A DNA stretch of 64,000 nt from contig CP025734.1 in NCBI GenBank assembly GCA_004011035.1, positions 1,820,001-1,884,000 of the forward strand, written 5' to 3'. Below the pieces are notes generated by a model, which saw nothing but the letters and a program-made list of their open reading frames with translations, was not told where the DNA came from and made no database searches. Made by a program: the position numbers and the translations under genes. Below, in pieces: positions 60,256-64,000 of the stretch. How positions within the stretch are numbered: position 1 is the first letter of the stretch; each line of letters starts with the position of its first letter. Source of the stretch: Bdellovibrio sp. qaytius. GTDB taxonomy: Bacteria > Bdellovibrionota > Bdellovibrionia > Bdellovibrionales > Bdellovibrionaceae.

Positions 60256-61167
60256 ATGCCAGATCAATACCTGCACCGCATTTTACCTCATATTAAAGAT
60301 ACCTTTTCTGATGCAGAAATATCTATTACGGCAAATCACGCAGTTGTTGAAAAATTAAATCATAATTTTACGCTGATCTTAGAAGATAATAAAATTCATA
60401 ATGATGATTCGTTTGGCTTTGTAAAACTTAAAGTTCCTCTAGATAGCCAGGGGTTAAATTACGAACAGCTGAATCAATTTGTAGCGCAAATGAATCACTG
60501 TCACCGCGGATGTCACTGGGCCATAGATACCGTATCAAACACGCTGCCTAATGATGAAGTTGGATTGTATCTGTACGCCACCATGATCACTGAACTTGGA
60601 CGCCGAGTTGATGATAAAGATCAAATCGTAATGGAAATTTTAAATCTACAAAAAATGAAATACTATACAGATCAGTATTTAACTGAGATGAAATCTAACC
60701 CGTTATGGTTAAAAAGTTTTTCATTAACATATGGTAAAAATATTATCCCCTGCCTTGCTCCAGAGAATTTTTTAAATCCTGAAGACAGCGCCATTTACAA
60801 ACGCACTTTAAAACACATTGAAAAATTAAATTACCGCGTTGAACAGATCAATGGATCTTGTTTTAAAATCACCAATGATAAATTAACGATTTCAATTCTG
60901 ACTTTCATTGGCCCCGAGCTGATGAGTATCTATTCTGTTGTGACTGAAGAAAATAAAACCGTCATAAATCTTAAAAAGCTTTTAAACGAACGCAATCAAG
61001 ATTTAATCATGGGCCACTATGAAATATCACCTATTGCGCAAATTGTTGGATACACTAACTACCTGCGTTTAGCCGATGGCATGCGTGATATTAAGCTACG
61101 TTTGTTTTTAGACTCGCCAGATATTGCGAAATTGATTTATTTTGACAACCAATCTATAGCCGCCTAA
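60256..61167 (+). CDS. Soluble two-part protein, unknown
   Basis: A 303-residue protein without signal peptide or membrane segments. The first half (about 1-130) and the second (about 140-303) have similar alpha/beta texture. An HCHRGCHWAID stretch (about 81-91) could bind metal. There is no ribosome site before ATG 60256. I recognise no family. It is followed 13 nt later by the DUF1653-GNAT gene, so probably an operon. Confidence 0.55.
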   Translation: MPDQYLHRILPHIKDTFSDAEISITANHAVVEKLNHNFTLILEDNKIHNDDSFGFVKLKVPLDSQGLNYEQLNQFVAQMNHCHRGCHWAIDTVSNTLPNDEVGLYLYATMITELGRRVDDKDQIVMEILNLQKMKYYTDQYLTEMKSNPLWLKSFSLTYGKNIIPCLAPENFLNPEDSAIYKRTLKHIEKLNYRVEQINGSCFKITNDKLTISILTFIGPELMSIYSVVTEENKTVINLKKLLNERNQDLIMGHYEISPIAQIVGYTNYLRLADGMRDIKLRLFLDSPDIAKLIYFDNQSIAA

Positions 61168-61180
61168 GTTTTTTTCTTCT

Positions 61181-61834
61181 ATGAAAAATCAATCCAAATA
61201 CTTTATGCATTATAAAAACAAACCCTATCGCTATATAGGCGTTGCGAAACACTCTGAAGAACTCATAGACTATGTGATCTATGAATGTCTTTATCCGAAT
61301 GACTTAGGTACACTTTGGATTCGCCCGAAAGATATGTTTTTTGAAGTGGCTGACTTTCAAGGCCGCACGAAACCCCGTTTTACCCAGGTGCCTTTTGAAA
61401 TTAAAAAGTTTTCTGCGCTAACTCCTGAATTATCTCAAGGCTTACTTAAACTTTGTCATGAAACGTTGATTGATTTTAATGAAGAGTCTTTTTTAGCAAA
61501 ATTTAAAAATCAGAAAAATATGACTGTGTTTTGTTTTTACTATGAACAAACATTAGTGGGCTTCAAAGCTGGTTACGAATTAGATGAAACTAAATATTAC
61601 AGTTGGTTAGGTGCCGTTTCAAAAACGCATCGCCGCTTAGGTGTAGCGAAAGCTTTAATGCACGAACAACATGCCTGGGCCAAATCTCAGAATTACATGT
61701 TAATGCAAACTAAGTCTGATAACCGCCATAAAGAAATGATGCAATTAAATCTGAACGAAGGCTTCAATATCGTGGGCACCGAACAAACAGCACTTAGCCC
61801 CGCCTTAAAAATTCTTTTCGAAAAAAAGCTATAA
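61181..61834 (+). CDS. DUF1653-GNAT acetyltransferase fusion
   Basis: A 217-residue protein. Residues about 8-65 match DUF1653 (HYKNKPYRYIGVAKHSEELIDYVIYECLY, LWIRPKDMFFEV). Residues about 75-217 match a GNAT domain, with the acetyl-CoA loop RRLGVAKAL (about 151-159) and a C-terminal N-x-GF step. DUF1653 usually stands alone, so the fusion is unusual. The acetyl acceptor is unknown. Confidence 0.8.
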   Translation: MKNQSKYFMHYKNKPYRYIGVAKHSEELIDYVIYECLYPNDLGTLWIRPKDMFFEVADFQGRTKPRFTQVPFEIKKFSALTPELSQGLLKLCHETLIDFNEESFLAKFKNQKNMTVFCFYYEQTLVGFKAGYELDETKYYSWLGAVSKTHRRLGVAKALMHEQHAWAKSQNYMLMQTKSDNRHKEMMQLNLNEGFNIVGTEQTALSPALKILFEKKL

Positions 61835-62016
61835 AACAAGCAAACTTGTCTTATTCGTGTTTACGCCTCGTGCTAATTATTAGGCATAACACCCCGATGT
61901 TATTAAGATTGTGTTATTACGCACATCTACCATCAATTTTTTTTTGCAACTTCAGCGATTTCATAGGGAAATAGCCTCACATCTTTGAGTGATTACCACA
62001 TGTGAGAGGGGTTTCC

Positions 62017-63093
62017 ATGAAGTTATCTCAGTTATTATTTGTTCTTTTGTTTTTTAGCTTAACAGCTCAAGCCTATACACCAAAAGCTGGCTGGTTAACT
62101 CAGTTAAAATCAATCGATGATTTACAACTTGTTGCAACCCCTGAACAAGATCACACTCCACTTTATGAGGCTTTCGCAAAAGCTCAAAAAACACTTCGCA
62201 TTGGCATCTTTGGAATCTCTTCACAAGAGATGGCCGATCAAATCGAAAAACAAATCAAGCGCGGTATCGCTGTTACAATCATTTGCGACAAGTACTGCAC
62301 TAACAATGACAAACGCAAAGCCATCTTTGATCAATTACAAAAAGCTGGCGCAAATATTATGGTCGCAACAAAAGGTTTTACGATCAGCCACTGGAAGATG
62401 TTTGTTGTCGACGAATCTTTAGCTTTTGTTTCAACAATGAATTTTATCAGCCGATCTAACCAAATGCGCGATGTGGGTGTATTTACCTCTGAGCCTTCAG
62501 TGATTAAAGAAATGATCACGGTCTTTGATCAAGATGTTAAAAACTCTGCAGACCAAAGCAGTATTACTCCTGACTTAACAAGCTCAAACTTAGTCTGGAG
62601 CCCGAACAATTCAGAAACTAAATTAATTGATCTGATCAATTCAGCAGATAAAACAATTGAAATTTGGATTGAAAATATGGGTCACCCGAATATTCACGCG
62701 GCTTTAGAAGAAGCTGTAAAACGCAAAGTGAGTGTACGTGTACTGACAAGCATTTGTGGTTTAGGCATGCCGGCTGATGCGGCCTTTAAAAATCTTTTTG
62801 ATCTCAAAAAACGTGGCGTTGTTGTTAAAGGTACACCTTTTCCAGCAACTGACGTGATCCCTTACATCCATGCTAAAACGATCAATGTTGATCACCAAAC
62901 TGTGTTTTTAGGCTCTGAAAACTTCTCTGGAAACTCGCTTAACAAAGCTCGTGAATTAGGGATTGTTTTTAAAGATGTTACGGTTGAACAGAAATTAGCG
63001 GCTCTTTATGAAAAAGATTGGGCTCAAGCCGTTGATATTCCTGAAGTAGCTCCAGAAAAATGTAGCTCTTTGACTACAAATACTGAAGAATAG
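62017..63093 (+). CDS. Exported phospholipase-D-family protein
   Basis: A 358-residue protein with signal peptide 1-19 (AQA-Y). Two HKD motifs are present: HWKMFVVDESLAFVSTMNF (about 124-142) and HAKTINVDHQTVFLGSENF (about 286-304). A pair of cysteines lies near CDKYC. The family includes phospholipases, nucleases (Nuc) and cardiolipin synthases. Sec export suggests action on envelopes or external DNA, possibly prey material. ATG 62017 follows GAGAGGGG. A 7-bp inverted repeat lies in the leader. It is followed by a glycosyltransferase across a perfect inverted repeat. Confidence 0.88.
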   Translation: MKLSQLLFVLLFFSLTAQAYTPKAGWLTQLKSIDDLQLVATPEQDHTPLYEAFAKAQKTLRIGIFGISSQEMADQIEKQIKRGIAVTIICDKYCTNNDKRKAIFDQLQKAGANIMVATKGFTISHWKMFVVDESLAFVSTMNFISRSNQMRDVGVFTSEPSVIKEMITVFDQDVKNSADQSSITPDLTSSNLVWSPNNSETKLIDLINSADKTIEIWIENMGHPNIHAALEEAVKRKVSVRVLTSICGLGMPADAAFKNLFDLKKRGVVVKGTPFPATDVIPYIHAKTINVDHQTVFLGSENFSGNSLNKARELGIVFKDVTVEQKLAALYEKDWAQAVDIPEVAPEKCSSLTTNTEE

Positions 63094-63111
63094 TCATGTG
63101 ACTATTCTTCA
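63084..63111 (+). repeat. Perfect 13-bp inverted repeat over a stop/start junction
   Basis: TGAAGAATAGTCA (63084-63096) is the reverse complement of TGACTATTCTTCA (63099-63111), with 2 nt between. It covers the TAG of the PLD-family gene and the GTG of the glycosyltransferase gene. It may be a terminator, a regulator site or a translation-control hairpin. No U tract follows. Confidence 0.7.
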
Positions 63112-64000
63112 CTTACTGTCTCAAAACCAACTGACTGGCGCAGAAGTCTATGCCAGCCAACTGATCGATACGCAAATGGCCGCTGGCCATAAAGTCTTTC
63201 AAGTCTCAAACGGGTTCTTTTACCCGACAAAAGCTGAAAAAATAGAACTCAAAGTTGAAACGAAATCATTTTTTGAATTTCGAAACAGCGTAAAACAACT
63301 GCGTGAACTGATTCAAAAACATGGTATTCAAGTTGTTCACGCCCATTCGCGAGCAGCCTCAAAGCTAGCTCATAAGGCCACGTGCAAAACCAAAACAGGT
63401 TATGTAAGCACGGTCCATGGCCGTCAGCATTTATCATTTTCAAAACGCTGGAAGAATATTTACGGAAGTCATCAAATTGCCGTTTGTGAAAATATCAAAG
63501 CCCAACTGACAGATGAATTTGGTTACACTGAAAATCACATCAAAGTTATTCGTAACGGAATTAACACTGATTTGTTTTTTCCAAAACGTGTCAACTCAGC
63601 AAAAAGCAAAACTGAAACTTTAAAAATTGCGATTATTGGCCGCGCCACGGGCCCTAAAAAAACTAGAACTGAAAACACGATCAAGTATTTTACAGATATA
63701 TTTTCAAAACAAAATATGTCGTGTGAAATTCATCTGATTGGCGCCATAGATCAAGATATTGATTCAAACTTACATTCTAAGAACCTTTATTTTCACCCGC
63801 CACAAAATTTAAACCAAGGCATCTACGCCCAATTTGATTTAATCGTGGGTGCTGGGCGCGTTTGCATGGAAAGCCTCATGAGTGGAGTTCCGACGATTGC
63901 TTTTGGTGAAGCGAAATACTTAGGTTTAGTGAAAAAAGAAAATATCACTGAATTTATGCAATCTAATTTTGGTGATATCGAAAAAGCCTCTTGGGGCACT
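63098..64000 (+). CDS. GT-B glycosyltransferase (partial)
   Basis: The gene begins at GTG 63098 and runs off the window, so only 301 residues are seen. The N-terminus TILHLLSQNQLTGAEVYASQLIDTQ and VVHAHSRAASKLAHKA, then GYVSTVHGRQH, match a GT4-like GT-B fold. The C-terminal half starts near KIAIIGRATGPKK and shows VGAGRVCMESLMSGVPTIAFGE, the donor-sugar-binding stretch. The sugar and acceptor are unknown; envelope polysaccharide or LPS is likely. Confidence 0.85.
   Translation, partial: MTILHLLSQNQLTGAEVYASQLIDTQMAAGHKVFQVSNGFFYPTKAEKIELKVETKSFFEFRNSVKQLRELIQKHGIQVVHAHSRAASKLAHKATCKTKTGYVSTVHGRQHLSFSKRWKNIYGSHQIAVCENIKAQLTDEFGYTENHIKVIRNGINTDLFFPKRVNSAKSKTETLKIAIIGRATGPKKTRTENTIKYFTDIFSKQNMSCEIHLIGAIDQDIDSNLHSKNLYFHPPQNLNQGIYAQFDLIVGAGRVCMESLMSGVPTIAFGEAKYLGLVKKENITEFMQSNFGDIEKASWGT

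Overview
The window is a dense, A/T-rich chromosomal segment (about 40% G+C by eye) from a Gram-negative bacterium. LptD, many Sec signal peptides, a lipoprotein and a TonB-type protein show the double membrane. The order ffh-rpsP-khpA-rimM-trmD-(PF09936-type RNA methyltransferase)-rplS-rnhB-yraN is typical of former Deltaproteobacteria. Together with many secreted proteins of unknown family, it suggests Bdellovibrionota, perhaps a low-G+C Bdellovibrio/Pseudobdellovibrio-like predator. The taxonomic assignment is inference; there is no rRNA gene here. I see no insertion sequence, prophage or CRISPR array.

Layout. 1-9.3 kb: small membrane and secreted proteins, pyruvate kinase, HU, a ChaN/Tiki-like protein, a VKOR-DsbA fusion, a coiled-coil protein and a STAS protein. 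9.4-13.2 kb: LptD and an exported serine beta-lactamase-like protein. 13.2-22.2 kb (minus): a long translation/secretion cluster read prfC, ABC ATPase, ABC permease, ffh, rpsP, khpA, rimM, trmD, RNA methyltransferase, rplS, rnhB, yraN, punctuated by two intrinsic terminators. 22.3-28 kb: trhO, a TonB-like protein, hemerythrin, a cluster of tiny Q/N-rich disordered proteins with duplicated terminators, an Mpo1-like protein, initiator tRNA-Met, and a ferric-reductase-like protein beside an unlisted 57-residue gene. 28.2-32.4 kb: a five-gene operon of exported or membrane-anchored proteins I do not recognise. 32.5-39.2 kb: an exported Fic protein, then a 2-oxo acid dehydrogenase operon (fused E1, E2, ACP/AcpS-like fusion, E3-like). 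39.3-52.5 kb: regulators (LysR, AraC), small secreted proteins, metG, trpS, slyX, DUF4142, a transporter. 52.4-57.6 kb: xanthine dehydrogenase xdhA-xdhB-xdhC divergent from guanine deaminase. 57.8-64 kb: NTF2-like, PhyH-like, CBS, DUF2231 and DUF1653-GNAT proteins, an exported phospholipase-D-family protein and a truncated glycosyltransferase.

How the genes work together. The translation cluster couples ribosome maturation, tRNA modification, release-factor recycling and SRP targeting. The guaD/xdh block makes a guanine to xanthine to urate route, sensible for an organism that digests nucleotide-rich prey or detritus. The E1-E2-(ACP/AcpS)-E3 operon looks like an acyl-CoA-generating complex tied to carrier-protein chemistry. 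The parts I find most novel are that operon, the disordered-protein cluster with repeated regulatory parts, the five-gene secreted operon, and several genes whose promoter-like -10 box lies 6-8 nt before the start codon (candidate leaderless mRNAs). Start codons were often moved inward from the longest reading frame; the reasons are given per gene.
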